A stretch of DNA of 10,548 nt from an uncultured Olsenella sp. (lineage in GTDB: Bacteria; Actinomycetota; Coriobacteriia; Coriobacteriales; Atopobiaceae). This document shows, one piece after another, positions 1-6,240 of the stretch. Position numbers and translations under genes: made by a program. Each line of letters starts with the position of its first letter. Positions within the stretch are counted from its first letter, which is position 1. The DNA is taken from contig CAUGFC010000067.1 in the NCBI GenBank assembly GCA_959598545.1, positions 1 to 10,548 on the forward strand. The letters are read 5' to 3'. The notes beneath the pieces were generated by a model, which searched no databases, had not been told where the DNA came from, and saw only the letters and a list, made by a program, of their open reading frames with translations.

Positions 1-2
1 TC

Positions 3-76
<74 letters not shown>

Positions 77-82
77 ATGCGG

Positions 83-159
83 TGGTCGGGGCGACTGGAT
101 TCGAACCAGCGACCCTCTGCTCCCAAAGCAGATGCGCTACCAAGCTGCGCCACGCCCCG
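83..159 (-). tRNA. tRNA-Pro (anticodon UGG)
   Basis: A minus-strand cloverleaf with acceptor CGGGGCG paired to CGCCCCG, discriminator A (position 86) and encoded CCA (83-85). The anticodon loop TTTGGGA gives UGG, reading CCN proline codons. The D arm is GCGC-AGCTTGGTA-GCGC and the T loop is TTCGAAT. It is the first gene of the Pro-Gly transcript, starting about seven bases downstream of the predicted start of transcription. Confidence 0.96.
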
Positions 160-172
160 GTCGCAGGGTCAA

Positions 173-201
173 AGTATAGGTGAGCGTCCCGTGGCGGGCA
201 A
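173..201 (-). promoter_or_regulatory. Promoter of the tRNA-Pro/tRNA-Gly transcript
   Basis: On the minus strand, TTGCCC (196-201) is followed after exactly 17 bases by TATACT (173-178). This matches the sigma-70/SigA consensus at 4 of 6 and 5 of 6 positions. Transcription would start near 166, just before the tRNA-Pro 5' end at 159. It shares its short interval with the upstream region of the divergent lipid kinase gene. Confidence 0.75.
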
Positions 202-204
202 GCG

Positions 205-210
205 TAGAAT
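205..210 (+). promoter_or_regulatory. Possible -10 element for the lipid kinase gene
   Basis: TAGAAT on the plus strand matches the -10 consensus at 5 of 6 positions. It would place transcription start near 217, leaving a 27-base leader before the ATG at 244. No recognisable -35 lies 17 bases upstream, so this is weak. It overlaps the outer edge of the divergent tRNA promoter, so both could not easily be occupied at once. Confidence 0.3.
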
Positions 211-243
211 GGACGCCGAGAAGAACCTCGAGAAAGGCCCCGC

Positions 244-1173
244 ATGGCAGACTCCCCTCTCGGACGCACGCTCCTCATCGCCAACCCCGCCGCCCACAGC
301 GGCAAGGGCGCACAGGGGGCCGAGTTCGCCCGACGGTTCCTGGGAAGCTACTCGTCCGTGACGGACGGGTACGATGTGCGGCTCACCTCGCGCGCCAAGG
401 AGGCCACCTCGATCGCCGCGCGCGCCGCGGGCTACGACACGCTCGTCGTGCTCGGAGGCGACGGCGTCATCCACGAGGTCGTGTGCGGCCTGATGTCGCT
501 CCCCCGCGAACAGCGCCCGCGTCTCGCCGTCCTTCCCCTCGGGTCCGGGAACGACTACGCGAGGACGCTCGGTATGGCGAGAAACGACGTCGAGGGGGCG
601 TTCGCGCAGATCGTCCGCGGAACCGCGCGCCCGGTCGACGTCGGGCGCGTGAATGGGACCTACTTCGCCGAGACTCTCTCCTTTGGCCTTGACGCCGCGA
701 TCGCCATCGACACCACGACGAGGCGCGCCGCCGACACCTCGCAGGAGGGCGAGGCGCTGTTCGTGACCTCCGGCCTCAAGATCCTCTCCCAGGCCAAGCA
801 GGGCTTTGCCTGCACGGCACGCTTCGACGACGGCGAGCCGCTCGAGCTCGCGCCCCACGTCTTCGCATTCCAGATCGGCCCGAGCTACGGAGGTGGCTTC
901 CTCATCTGTCCCGACGCGGACCCCTCCGACGGGCTGCTCGACGTCTGCTACAACGCGCGCAAGCCGTCGCTGCCGCGCCTCATGGCCCTCTTCGGCCTCG
1001 CGCGCTCGGGCCGTCACGTCCGCTCGAGCGTCATCGAGACGATGCGCATTCGCCACGCGGAGCTCGAGTTCGCCGCGGCGCCGCCCTGCCAGGTCGACGG
1101 CGAGCCCCTCGAGGGCACGTCGTTCTCGATCGATCTCCTCCCCGCCGCCCTGCGCGTGATCTTCCCCGCCTGA
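244..1173 (+). CDS. Diacylglycerol/lipid kinase (YegS/BmrU/DagK family)
   Basis: A 309-aa protein that probably phosphorylates diacylglycerol or a related lipid with ATP, at the cytoplasmic face of the membrane, feeding phospholipid recycling. The N-terminal catalytic domain shows the family order: an NPAAHSGKG phosphate-binding stretch (residues 14-22), the GGDG nucleotide motif at 71-74 followed by VIHEVV, and PLGSGNDYAR at 98-107. A second beta-rich domain follows, with the FAETLSFGLDAAI stretch. Length is normal for the family (about 290-330 aa), with no membrane segment, as expected. The ATG at 244 has a modest purine-rich site (GAGAAAGG) about six bases upstream. It is the only plus-strand gene here, divergent from the Pro/Gly tRNAs and convergent with ptsI. 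Sphingosine-type or other lipid substrates cannot be excluded from sequence. Confidence 0.9.
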   Translation: MADSPLGRTLLIANPAAHSGKGAQGAEFARRFLGSYSSVTDGYDVRLTSRAKEATSIAARAAGYDTLVVLGGDGVIHEVVCGLMSLPREQRPRLAVLPLGSGNDYARTLGMARNDVEGAFAQIVRGTARPVDVGRVNGTYFAETLSFGLDAAIAIDTTTRRAADTSQEGEALFVTSGLKILSQAKQGFACTARFDDGEPLELAPHVFAFQIGPSYGGGFLICPDADPSDGLLDVCYNARKPSLPRLMALFGLARSGRHVRSSVIETMRIRHAELEFAAAPPCQVDGEPLEGTSFSIDLLPAALRVIFPA

Positions 1174-1258
1174 GTCGGACCGTCGGCGTTGGGCGGTCCA
1201 CGTCCCCTCCGCCTGGCACCTCGCAAATCGCCCGCCAATGGGCGCTGTCGAGCGAGGA

Positions 1259-1495
1259 GCTTAGGATTTGGGGGTTGTTGTAGGCCCGCCGTCTCTTCTC
1301 GCTTAAGAATTTGAGGTTGTTGCACCTTCCGGACGTGACTTCGCAGGCGAGAAGTTCCCGCGAAGAGAGACGGCCTGTGAGTTTGTCCGAAGCGGCACCG
1401 AATCCCGCACCGAAGGACCGGGGTAAGCCTACAACCACCCCACATTCTTAAGCACGACGACCGAGCAGACCTACAACAACCCCCAAATCCTAAGC
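1259..1495. repeat. Palindromic array of four 26-base repeats, MITE-like
   Basis: Four related 26-mers lie in this convergent gap: A (1259-1284) and B (1301-1326) on plus, C (1428-1453) and D (1470-1495) on minus. A and D are perfect reverse complements over all 26 bases. Against A, B matches 19/26 and C 21/26; B and C both begin GCTTAAGAAT. The repeat starts GCTTARGAWT and contains GGTTGTTG or a variant. A to B and C to D are both offset by exactly 42 bases, while the 16-base spacers differ. Local G+C is about 50% against about 70% around it. Two tandem sites per end in inverted orientation resembles transposase-binding sites at transposon ends, so a 237-bp non-autonomous element is one reading; an intergenic protein-binding array is another. 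I see no clear target-site duplication and no ORF inside. Confidence 0.8.
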
Positions 1496-1594
1496 AACCG
1501 CAATACCTACGCTCTCCGAGAGGGGCTCGGCAGAGGGAAAAGCGCGTTCGCCAGCGTCGAGCCCGCACGCAGGGGCTGCCGCACGCAGCAGAGA

Positions 1595-1648
1595 CCCCGC
1601 CTTCCGCGGGAAAGCGTCGTGTCGCGCTTTCAACCGCGGACGGCGGGG
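1595..1648. terminator. Long hairpin between convergent genes, possible terminator
   Basis: A near-perfect inverted repeat with arms 1595-1616 and 1625-1648. It begins CCCCGCC/GGCGGGG, has one mismatch (1602/1641), continues TCCGCGG/CCGCGGA, has a two-base bulge (1632-1633), then closes GAAAGCG/CGCTTTC around an 8-base loop. It sits 29 bases past the ptsI stop. No T-run follows on either strand, so it is not a classical intrinsic terminator. It may stabilise the ptsI mRNA 3' end or assist termination. Confidence 0.5.
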
Positions 1649-1676
1649 CCCAGAGTTAAGCGTCTGGCGTTGGAGC

Positions 1677-3380
1677 CTACCGGGCGGCGGCCTGGAGCAT
1701 GGCCTTGACCTCGGTGGCGGTCTTGAGCTTCATGACCTTCTCGGTGAGGGCGTCCGCCTCGGCCTTGGTCCACTCGGAGATGATGCGGCGCGTGCGCAGG
1801 ATCGACGGGGCGCTCACGGAGAACTCGTTCAGGCCGAAGGAAATCAGCACCGGGATGAGCAGCGGGTCTGCCGCGGCCTCGCCGCACATGCCAACCATGA
1901 TGCCGGCCTTGTTGCCCTCCTCGATGATGCGCTTGAGCGAGCGGAGCACGGCGGGCTGGTAGACGTCGTAGAGGTAGCCCACGCGGTCGTTGCCGCGGTC
2001 GGCGCACATCGTGTAGCCGATCAGGTCGTTGGTGCCGATGGAGAAGAAGTCGCACTCGGCTGCCAGGTCGTCGGCAATCAGCGACGCCGCGGGCGTCTCG
2101 ATCATCGTGCCGACCTCGATGTCCTTGTTGTAGGCCACGCCGCGGGCGTCGAGGTCCGCCTTGCACTCCTCGACGAGGGCCTTCACCTGACGAATCTCGT
2201 CGATGTTGGTGACGAGCGGCACCATGATCTTGATGTCGCCGAAGGCGCTCGCACGCAGCAGGGCCGTGAGCTGGACCTTGTACTGGTCAGGGTTGTTCAG
2301 GCAATAGCGGACCGCACGGTAACCCATGAAGGGGTTCTCCTCCTTCTGGAGGCCCATGTACGGAATCTCCTTGTCACCGCCCACGTCGAGCGTGCGGATG
2401 ATAACCGGCTGGTTCTTCATGCGCAGCGCGACCTTCTGGTACGCGGCGAACTGCTCGTCCTCGCTCGGAAGCTCCTTGGCGTCCATGAACAGGAACTCTG
2501 AGCGGAAGAGTCCCACGCCCTCGCAGTCGTGCTCGGCCGCGACGTTGGCGTCGTCCGGGTTGCCGATGTTGGCGACGAGAAGGACCTTCTCGCCATCGCC
2601 GGTCACGGTCTCCTTGCCGCGGTAGGCCTCGAGCGCGAGCTTCTCCTCGGCGTACTGCTTGGCCTTTGCGCGATAGTGGGCGAGGTCGTTGTCCGCGGGG
2701 TTGACGAGCACGCGGCCGCGCGTGCCATCGACGATGACCATGTCGCCGCTCTTGATGACCTTGGTGATGTCGGCGACGGACAGGACCGCCGGGATCTCCA
2801 GCGCGCGGGCGATGATCGCGGAGTGGGACGTGCGGCCGCCGGTCTCGGTGACGATGGCGGCGACGTTGTCCTTGTCGATGTCCGCGGTCATCGACGGGGT
2901 GAGCTCGTGCACCACGACGACGGAGTTCTCGGGCAGCGTGGAGAGGTCGACGACCTCCTTGCCCAGCAGGTCGGCGAGAAGCCCGGTCTTGACGTCGGCG
3001 ACGTCGGCCGCGCGCTCGCGGAAGAGCTCGTCCTCCATGTTGGAGAACATGTTGTAGTACATGTCGTAGGCCTCGGAGACGGCCTGCTCGGCGCACATGC
3101 CGGCCTCGATGGAGCCGTTGACCATCTCCTGGATGCCCTCGTCCTCGGCGAACTCGATGTGGGCGCCCATGATGGCGGCGGCCTCCTCGCCCACCGTCTC
3201 GGTCATGCGGGCGATCTGGGTGTTGGTCTGCTCGACGAACTTCGCCACGGCAGCGGCGTAGCGCTGCTTCTCGTCGCCGGCGTCCTCCGGGGCGTGCGGC
3301 GTGAAGCTCAGGTCCGGCTCGACGGCGACGCGCGCGACACCAATGCCGATGCCATCGGATGCGTTGACTCCCTCGTACAT
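1677..3380 (-). CDS. ptsI: PTS enzyme I (phosphoenolpyruvate-protein phosphotransferase)
   Basis: A 567-aa cytoplasmic enzyme that takes phosphate from PEP and passes it to HPr, the first step of PTS sugar uptake. The phosphohistidine is His186 in GGRTSHSAIIARAL, matching E. coli His189. The PEP-binding barrel shows GVGLFRSEFLFM (Arg293), PVIIRTLDVGGDKEIP (Arg329), NPFMGYRAVR, MIETPAAS (Glu428, Mg), SIGTNDLIGYT (Asp452, Mg) and GMCGE with the acid Cys499. NDLIGYT replaces the more usual NDLTQYT, but all catalytic residues are present. Length is typical (570-575). The reading frame is open upstream to a GTG at 3398, but that GTG overlaps the Shine-Dalgarno, so ATG at 3380 is chosen. It follows fruK by 87 bases on the same strand and is likely cotranscribed. 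No HPr or enzyme II gene is in view. Confidence 0.97.
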   Translation of the reverse strand: MYEGVNASDGIGIGVARVAVEPDLSFTPHAPEDAGDEKQRYAAAVAKFVEQTNTQIARMTETVGEEAAAIMGAHIEFAEDEGIQEMVNGSIEAGMCAEQAVSEAYDMYYNMFSNMEDELFRERAADVADVKTGLLADLLGKEVVDLSTLPENSVVVVHELTPSMTADIDKDNVAAIVTETGGRTSHSAIIARALEIPAVLSVADITKVIKSGDMVIVDGTRGRVLVNPADNDLAHYRAKAKQYAEEKLALEAYRGKETVTGDGEKVLLVANIGNPDDANVAAEHDCEGVGLFRSEFLFMDAKELPSEDEQFAAYQKVALRMKNQPVIIRTLDVGGDKEIPYMGLQKEENPFMGYRAVRYCLNNPDQYKVQLTALLRASAFGDIKIMVPLVTNIDEIRQVKALVEECKADLDARGVAYNKDIEVGTMIETPAASLIADDLAAECDFFSIGTNDLIGYTMCADRGNDRVGYLYDVYQPAVLRSLKRIIEEGNKAGIMVGMCGEAAADPLLIPVLISFGLNEFSVSAPSILRTRRIISEWTKAEADALTEKVMKLKTATEVKAMLQAAAR

Positions 3381-3386
3381 GTTGCT

Positions 3387-3395
3387 CTCCCCCTT
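3387..3395 (-). promoter_or_regulatory. Ribosome binding site deciding the ptsI start
   Basis: AAGGGGGAG on the minus strand lies six bases before the ATG at 3380. It would fall inside the coding region if the in-frame GTG at 3398 were used, which rules strongly against that longer start. Confidence 0.8.
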
Positions 3396-3399
3396 CACG

Positions 3400-3448
3400 T
3401 GGCCGCTGGGCGGCCAGACCTGCTATTACGTCCACGCCCTTGCGGGCG
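3400..3448 (-). other. Two small hairpins in the fruK-ptsI intergenic spacer
   Basis: The 87-base spacer between fruK and ptsI contains TGGCCG/CGGCCA around a 5-base loop (3400-3416) and CGCCC/GGGCG around TTGC (3435-3448). Neither has a T-run, so they are not intrinsic terminators. They could set relative expression of the two genes through mRNA processing or stability. Confidence 0.45.
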
Positions 3449-3467
3449 GAGCGACCGAAGCGCCGGG

Positions 3468-4472
3468 TTACTTGGCCTCCGAACCCTTCTTCTCGTCCTG
3501 CTCGGCACGCGCGCGGTTCTCCTCGATGTCGCGGGCGATGGTGCCGGGGATGGCGCGACCCATCTTCTTGTACAGGGCGGTGACCACGCGGTCGATCGTC
3601 GAGCGCTTGGCGATGCCCTTGCTCGCCGCCGTGGCGGTGCCGCAGGCGGAGGCGAAGATGAGCGCGGTCTCGTAGTCGACGCCGCGCGTGACCTGCGCGA
3701 GGAAGCCGCCGACCATGGAGTCGCCGGCGCCGGTGGCGTTGACGAGGCGGATGCGGGCCGTGGGGACGATGTGCTCGGCACCGTTCTCGTCCAGCAGCAG
3801 CGAGCCGTGCCCGCCGCAGGAGATGATGACGTTGCGCGCGCCGGCCTCCTGGAGCTTGTGCGCGTAGGGCATGCAGGCCTCGGGCTCCTCGATCTCCACG
3901 CCGTAGATGCGCCCGACCTCGTGGTTGTTGGGCTTGATGAGGAACGGGTGCATCTCGAGCGACTCCATGAGGAACTGGCCCGGCGCGTCGACGACGAACT
4001 GGATGCCGCGGCCGCCGAGGCGCCTCATGATCTGCATGTACATGTCCTCGGGAAGCGAGTTGGGGATGGAGCCGGTGAGGACGAGGGTGTCACCCGCGCC
4101 CACGACGTCCATGCGGGCAAGGAGCTCGTCCACCTTCTTCTCGGGGATCTTGGGGCCCATGCCGTTGACCATCGTCATGACGATGCCGTTGAGCTTGATG
4201 TTGATGCGCGTGTAGCCGCGGTCGAGGATGACAAAGTTGCTCGCGACGCCCTTCTCCTGCAGACGCCTGAGCAGGTAGTCACCGGTGAAGCCCGCGGCGA
4301 TGCCCATGGCGATGCTCGGCACTTCGAGCTCCTTCAGGAGCGTGGAGATGTTGATGCCGTTACCGCCGCAGTGCAGCTCCTCCGAGGACGAGCGGTTGGT
4401 GAAGCCCATGTCGAGGGTCAGGGGGTGCATGACGTAGTCGAGAGCAGGGTTCAACGTCATCGTGTAAATCAA
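3468..4472 (-). CDS. fruK: 1-phosphofructokinase (PfkB family)
   Basis: A 334-aa cytoplasmic kinase converting fructose-1-phosphate, the product of PTS fructose uptake, to fructose-1,6-bisphosphate with ATP. It begins MIYTMTLNPALDYVM, typical of 1-phosphofructokinases. It has GGNGINIS (37-44, PfkB signature 1, with Asn where Lys is common), TRINIK (88-93), LTGSIPNSLP (132-141), IKPNNHEVG (179-187) and NATGAGDSMVGGF (245-257) with catalytic base Asp251. A charged tail of about 25 residues (310-334) makes it slightly longer than the usual 305-315 aa. The start is TTG at 4472: the conserved N-terminus begins there, with GAAGGAG six bases upstream. The frame is open to 4571, but those 33 codons look non-coding. 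Adjacent ptsI supports fructose; tagatose-6-phosphate kinase (LacC) is the main alternative. Confidence 0.92.
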   Translation of the reverse strand: MIYTMTLNPALDYVMHPLTLDMGFTNRSSSEELHCGGNGINISTLLKELEVPSIAMGIAAGFTGDYLLRRLQEKGVASNFVILDRGYTRINIKLNGIVMTMVNGMGPKIPEKKVDELLARMDVVGAGDTLVLTGSIPNSLPEDMYMQIMRRLGGRGIQFVVDAPGQFLMESLEMHPFLIKPNNHEVGRIYGVEIEEPEACMPYAHKLQEAGARNVIISCGGHGSLLLDENGAEHIVPTARIRLVNATGAGDSMVGGFLAQVTRGVDYETALIFASACGTATAASKGIAKRSTIDRVVTALYKKMGRAIPGTIARDIEENRARAEQDEKKGSEAK

Positions 4473-4478
4473 CGCGTG

Positions 4479-4485
4479 CTCCTTC
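4479..4485 (-). promoter_or_regulatory. Ribosome binding site for the TTG start of fruK
   Basis: GAAGGAG on the minus strand is six bases from the TTG at 4472. No ATG or GTG sits at suitable spacing, and the conserved protein start coincides with this TTG, so the rare start codon is well supported. Confidence 0.8.
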
Positions 4486-4535
4486 CATCGGGCAGTTCGC
4501 ACGTTACAAGTATGCCGTAAGTCCGCGCGGCGGGG

Positions 4536-4549
4536 CGCAGAATTTTGCG
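4536..4549. promoter_or_regulatory. Operator-like palindrome upstream of fruK
   Basis: A 14-base inverted repeat centred on AATT, CGCA-G-AATT-T-TGCG on plus, with six of seven base pairs symmetric. It is about 64 bases upstream of the fruK start in an AT-richer patch between the tRNA-Arg terminator and the gene. That is where a sugar-responsive repressor such as FruR would bind. No clear -35/-10 pair was found nearby, so the regulatory role is inference. Confidence 0.35.
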
Positions 4550-4600
4550 AGCGTATTTCGACTCGCCGCAAGAGGCGACAGACGCGGCGCCGCGCGGCAC

Positions 4601-4632
4601 AAAAGGGCCGGGAGCTGCTGCGCTCCCGGCCC
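4601..4632 (-). terminator. Intrinsic terminator after tRNA-Arg
   Basis: On the minus strand, a perfect 11-bp stem (GGGCCGGGAGC with GCTCCCGGCCC, 4605-4615 and 4622-4632) closes a 6-base loop and is followed directly by TTTT (4601-4604). It starts 10 bases beyond the CCA of tRNA-Arg and insulates fruK from upstream transcription. Confidence 0.92.
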
Positions 4633-4642
4633 GCTGCGTCCC

Positions 4643-4719
4643 TGGCGCGCCCTGAGGGATTCGAACCCCCGACCTTGGGATTAGAAGTCCCCTGCTCTAT
4701 CCAGCTGAGCTAAGGGCGC
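4643..4719 (-). tRNA. tRNA-Arg (anticodon UCU)
   Basis: A minus-strand cloverleaf with acceptor GCGCCCT/AGGGCGC, discriminator G (4646) and encoded CCA (4643-4645). The anticodon loop CTTCTAA gives UCU, reading AGA/AGG. The T stem includes a G-U pair, and the anticodon stem has a G27/A43 mismatch. Its D arm and anticodon stem are almost identical to those of the tRNA-Lys genes at 6161-6316. It lies 35 bases after the Nudix gene stop and ends at a strong terminator. Confidence 0.96.
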
Positions 4720-4754
4720 GTGCCGCGACCGGCCCCGCCGGCGCGAGACACATT

Positions 4755-5333
4755 CTAGAGCATCCCGAAGGTGCGCGCGGCGAGAAGCCCCATCACGGTC
4801 TTCGCATCGTCGATGAGGCCCAGGCGGATCGCCTCGATCACGTCGTCGACCGGCAGCCACAGCACGTTCAGGAACTCGCCCTCGTCGAGGGCCGCCTCGC
4901 CCTGGGAGAGGCCGTGGGCGAAGTAGACCGAGGTGTGCTCGTTGGTGAAGCCCGGCGCCCCGTAGGACTCCACGAGCAGCTCGACGCGCTCGGCGACAAG
5001 CCCCGTCTCCTCGGTGAGCTCCCGCGCGGCGCAGACGTCGCGCGGCTCCTCCGGGTCCACCTTGCCGGCGGGAATCTCGAGCGTCATGCGGCCGAGCGCG
5101 ACGCGGTACTGGCGCACCAGGCAGACGCGCCCGTCGCGCACGGCCACCACGCCCGCCCCGCCGTGATGGAGCACGAGGTCGCGCCCGCTGCGTGAGCCGT
5201 CGGAGAGCTCCACCTCCACCTGCTCGACCGTAAAGATCCGGCCGGTCCAGGAGAAGTCGGTTCCCATGACCCGCTCGTGGAGCGCGGGGTCGTCCTCGAG
5301 CGCGCGGCGGATGGCGTCAAGTCCCTCGGACAT
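4755..5333 (-). CDS. Nudix hydrolase, probable ADP-ribose pyrophosphatase
   Basis: A 192-aa cytoplasmic enzyme likely hydrolysing ADP-ribose to AMP and ribose-5-phosphate. The full Nudix box GX5EX7REUXEEXGU is present at 90-112, with REL at 104-106 and EETGL at 108-112. It is preceded by LEIPAGKVD, and SYGAPGFTNEH follows at 123-133, a feature of the ADP-ribose/NADH subgroup. Length fits the family (about 170-210). The ATG at 5333 has GGGAGGT five bases upstream and starts one base after the stop of the nuclease gene, so the pair is probably translationally coupled. The frame extends further upstream, but that part is out-of-frame nuclease sequence. Exact substrate is not proved by sequence. 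Confidence 0.9.
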   Translation of the reverse strand: MSEGLDAIRRALEDDPALHERVMGTDFSWTGRIFTVEQVEVELSDGSRSGRDLVLHHGGAGVVAVRDGRVCLVRQYRVALGRMTLEIPAGKVDPEEPRDVCAARELTEETGLVAERVELLVESYGAPGFTNEHTSVYFAHGLSQGEAALDEGEFLNVLWLPVDDVIEAIRLGLIDDAKTVMGLLAARTFGML

Positions 5334-5334
5334 G

Positions 5335-6111
5335 TCAGACCTCCCAGAACTCACCCGTGGCGTAGTCGATCTCGAACCCCGCGACGGCGTTGAACACCTC
5401 GACCCGCTGGTCGATCTCGCCGTCGGAGGAGCGCACGTCCACGATGACGCTGCGGGGCACGAGCTCGTTGCCCTCATAGACCGGCGTGGCGCAGTAGTAG
5501 ACGGTGCCGTCGCGGTGGTCCCACAGCCAGTCGCGGGCGATGCCCTCGGTGTAGGCCATGCCGCCGTCCTGGCCGTGGTTGTCGCCCACGTTCTGCGTGC
5601 GCGTGCCGGTCACCATGTTCTCGGGGACCTCCTCGCCGCCGAGCGACTTGGCGAGCAGGTGGCTTCGGTTGAAGAGCGCGCCGTGGTAGGTGTCGCCGTC
5701 GGGCATGACGATGTCCACCTGCTCGTTGTGGCCCCAGCCCGACGGGTGGATCCAGGACATGTCCTCGCGGTCGCGCTCGCTTCCCTCGCGCGCCATCTCG
5801 AGCGTCACGTTGGCCGCTACGCGCCCGGTACGCCCGAGGCCGTCAAGTCCCTCGTAGCGGATCTCCCCGGGCTGGGCCTCGTCGTCAACGACCGCGGCGC
5901 CCACGACGCGGTAGTACTCGGGATACGCGTCCTCGTCCCAGGCGGTGTAGGAGACCTCCTGCCCGGCGACCCCGGCGGACGGCGAGGACCCGGGCAGTGC
6001 GACGGTACCCGAGCCCAGGGCGGCCGCGGCCGCCACCAGCAGCGCGACGACGAGGGCGAGCGGCCCCTTGACGGGCATCCTTCTCGAGGCCGTCTGCGTT
6101 CTTCTCGACAC
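5335..6111 (-). CDS. Secreted or membrane-anchored DNA/RNA non-specific endonuclease
   Basis: A 258-aa nuclease of the Endonuclea_NS_2/streptodornase-like group. A basic N-terminus is followed by one hydrophobic segment (about 16-36) with no lipobox cysteine, so it is a signal peptide or membrane anchor and the enzyme acts outside the cell. The catalytic region reads HPSGWGHNEQ (122-131), then FNRSHLLAKSLGG (147-159) with probable general base His151, then NMVTGTRTQNVG (165-176) with metal-ligand candidate Asn174. This NRSHL...NxxTGTRxxN pattern is the family hallmark. The start is GTG at 6111 with AAGGGGG close upstream; ATG at residue 12 is possible but has no spaced binding site. The stop is one base before the Nudix start. 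A tRNA terminator lies only 14 bases upstream, so its promoter is unclear. Likely roles are nutrient scavenging or degradation of extracellular DNA. Confidence 0.88.
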   Translation of the reverse strand: MSRRTQTASRRMPVKGPLALVVALLVAAAAALGSGTVALPGSSPSAGVAGQEVSYTAWDEDAYPEYYRVVGAAVVDDEAQPGEIRYEGLDGLGRTGRVAANVTLEMAREGSERDREDMSWIHPSGWGHNEQVDIVMPDGDTYHGALFNRSHLLAKSLGGEEVPENMVTGTRTQNVGDNHGQDGGMAYTEGIARDWLWDHRDGTVYYCATPVYEGNELVPRSVIVDVRSSDGEIDQRVEVFNAVAGFEIDYATGEFWEV

Positions 6112-6125
6112 GTGTCCCCCTTACG

Positions 6126-6150
6126 AAAAAGGGCCGTCTCTCGACGGCCC
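6126..6150 (-). terminator. Intrinsic terminator after the His-Lys-Lys tRNA genes
   Basis: Minus-strand stem GGGCCGTC/GACGGCCC (8 bp, 6131-6138 and 6143-6150) with a 4-base loop, followed by TTTTT (6126-6130). It begins 10 bases after the last tRNA-Lys CCA and stands only 14 bases before the GTG of the nuclease gene. Confidence 0.9.
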
Positions 6151-6160
6151 CTGCATGACG

Positions 6161-6236
6161 TGGTGGATCGTCAGGGGTTCGAACCCTGGACCTTGGGATT
6201 AAGAGTCCCCTGCTCTACCAGCTGAGCTAACGATCC
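6161..6236 (-). tRNA. tRNA-Lys (anticodon CUU), copy 1
   Basis: Acceptor GGATCGT/ACGATCC, discriminator A (6164), encoded CCA (6161-6163). Anticodon loop CTCTTAA gives CUU, reading AAG. T stem CAGGG/CCCTG is perfect. All 76 bases are identical to the copy at 6241-6316, with a 4-base spacer between them. This is the last tRNA before the terminator. Confidence 0.96.
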
Positions 6237-6240
6237 GAAA

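Larger units (their letters stand above)
1174..1676. other. Convergent intergenic region between lipid kinase and ptsI
   Basis: These 503 bases between two gene ends contain no credible coding region. In order they hold a weak 6-bp inverted repeat (1177-1199), the four-repeat array (1259-1495) with a direct repeat GCACCGAA inside it (1395-1402 and 1407-1414, 12-base period), a small hairpin GCTGC/GCAGC (1576-1590), and a long hairpin (1595-1648) just beyond the end of ptsI. No upstream region of any gene lies here, so the signals are unlikely to be promoters for the flanking genes. Confidence 0.8.

Noticed and set aside
169..1056. Minus-strand frame opposite the lipid kinase gene
   Set aside because: It shadows a conserved gene, has Arg/Glu/Val-rich composition without motifs, and crosses the tRNA promoter region.
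1177..1199. Terminator after the lipid kinase gene
   Set aside because: Only a 6-bp stem with an 11-base loop and no T-run; too weak to call.
1259..1495. CRISPR array
   Set aside because: The repeats are only two per orientation, mirror-arranged and diverged, with 16-base gaps; there are no cas genes and no regular unique spacers.
3381..3398. GTG at 3398 as the ptsI start
   Set aside because: Its codons are themselves the Shine-Dalgarno of the ATG at 3380, and enzyme I proteins begin close to the conserved segment after that ATG.
2529..4520. A 663-codon plus-strand open frame opposite fruK and ptsI
   Set aside because: It is antisense to two strongly conserved genes. Its protein is a low-complexity run of Val, Asp, Leu and Gly typical of mirrored G+C-rich codons, and it has no recognisable domain.
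4583..4594. Perfect 12-base palindrome CGCGGCGCCGCG as an operator
   Set aside because: It is built only from G and C in a G+C-rich genome and lies directly beside the tRNA-Arg terminator, so chance is a good explanation.
5266..6225. Plus-strand frame opposite the nuclease and Nudix genes, running into tRNA-Lys
   Set aside because: Its end is read through a tRNA gene and its protein is low complexity; the opposite strand carries clear catalytic motifs.
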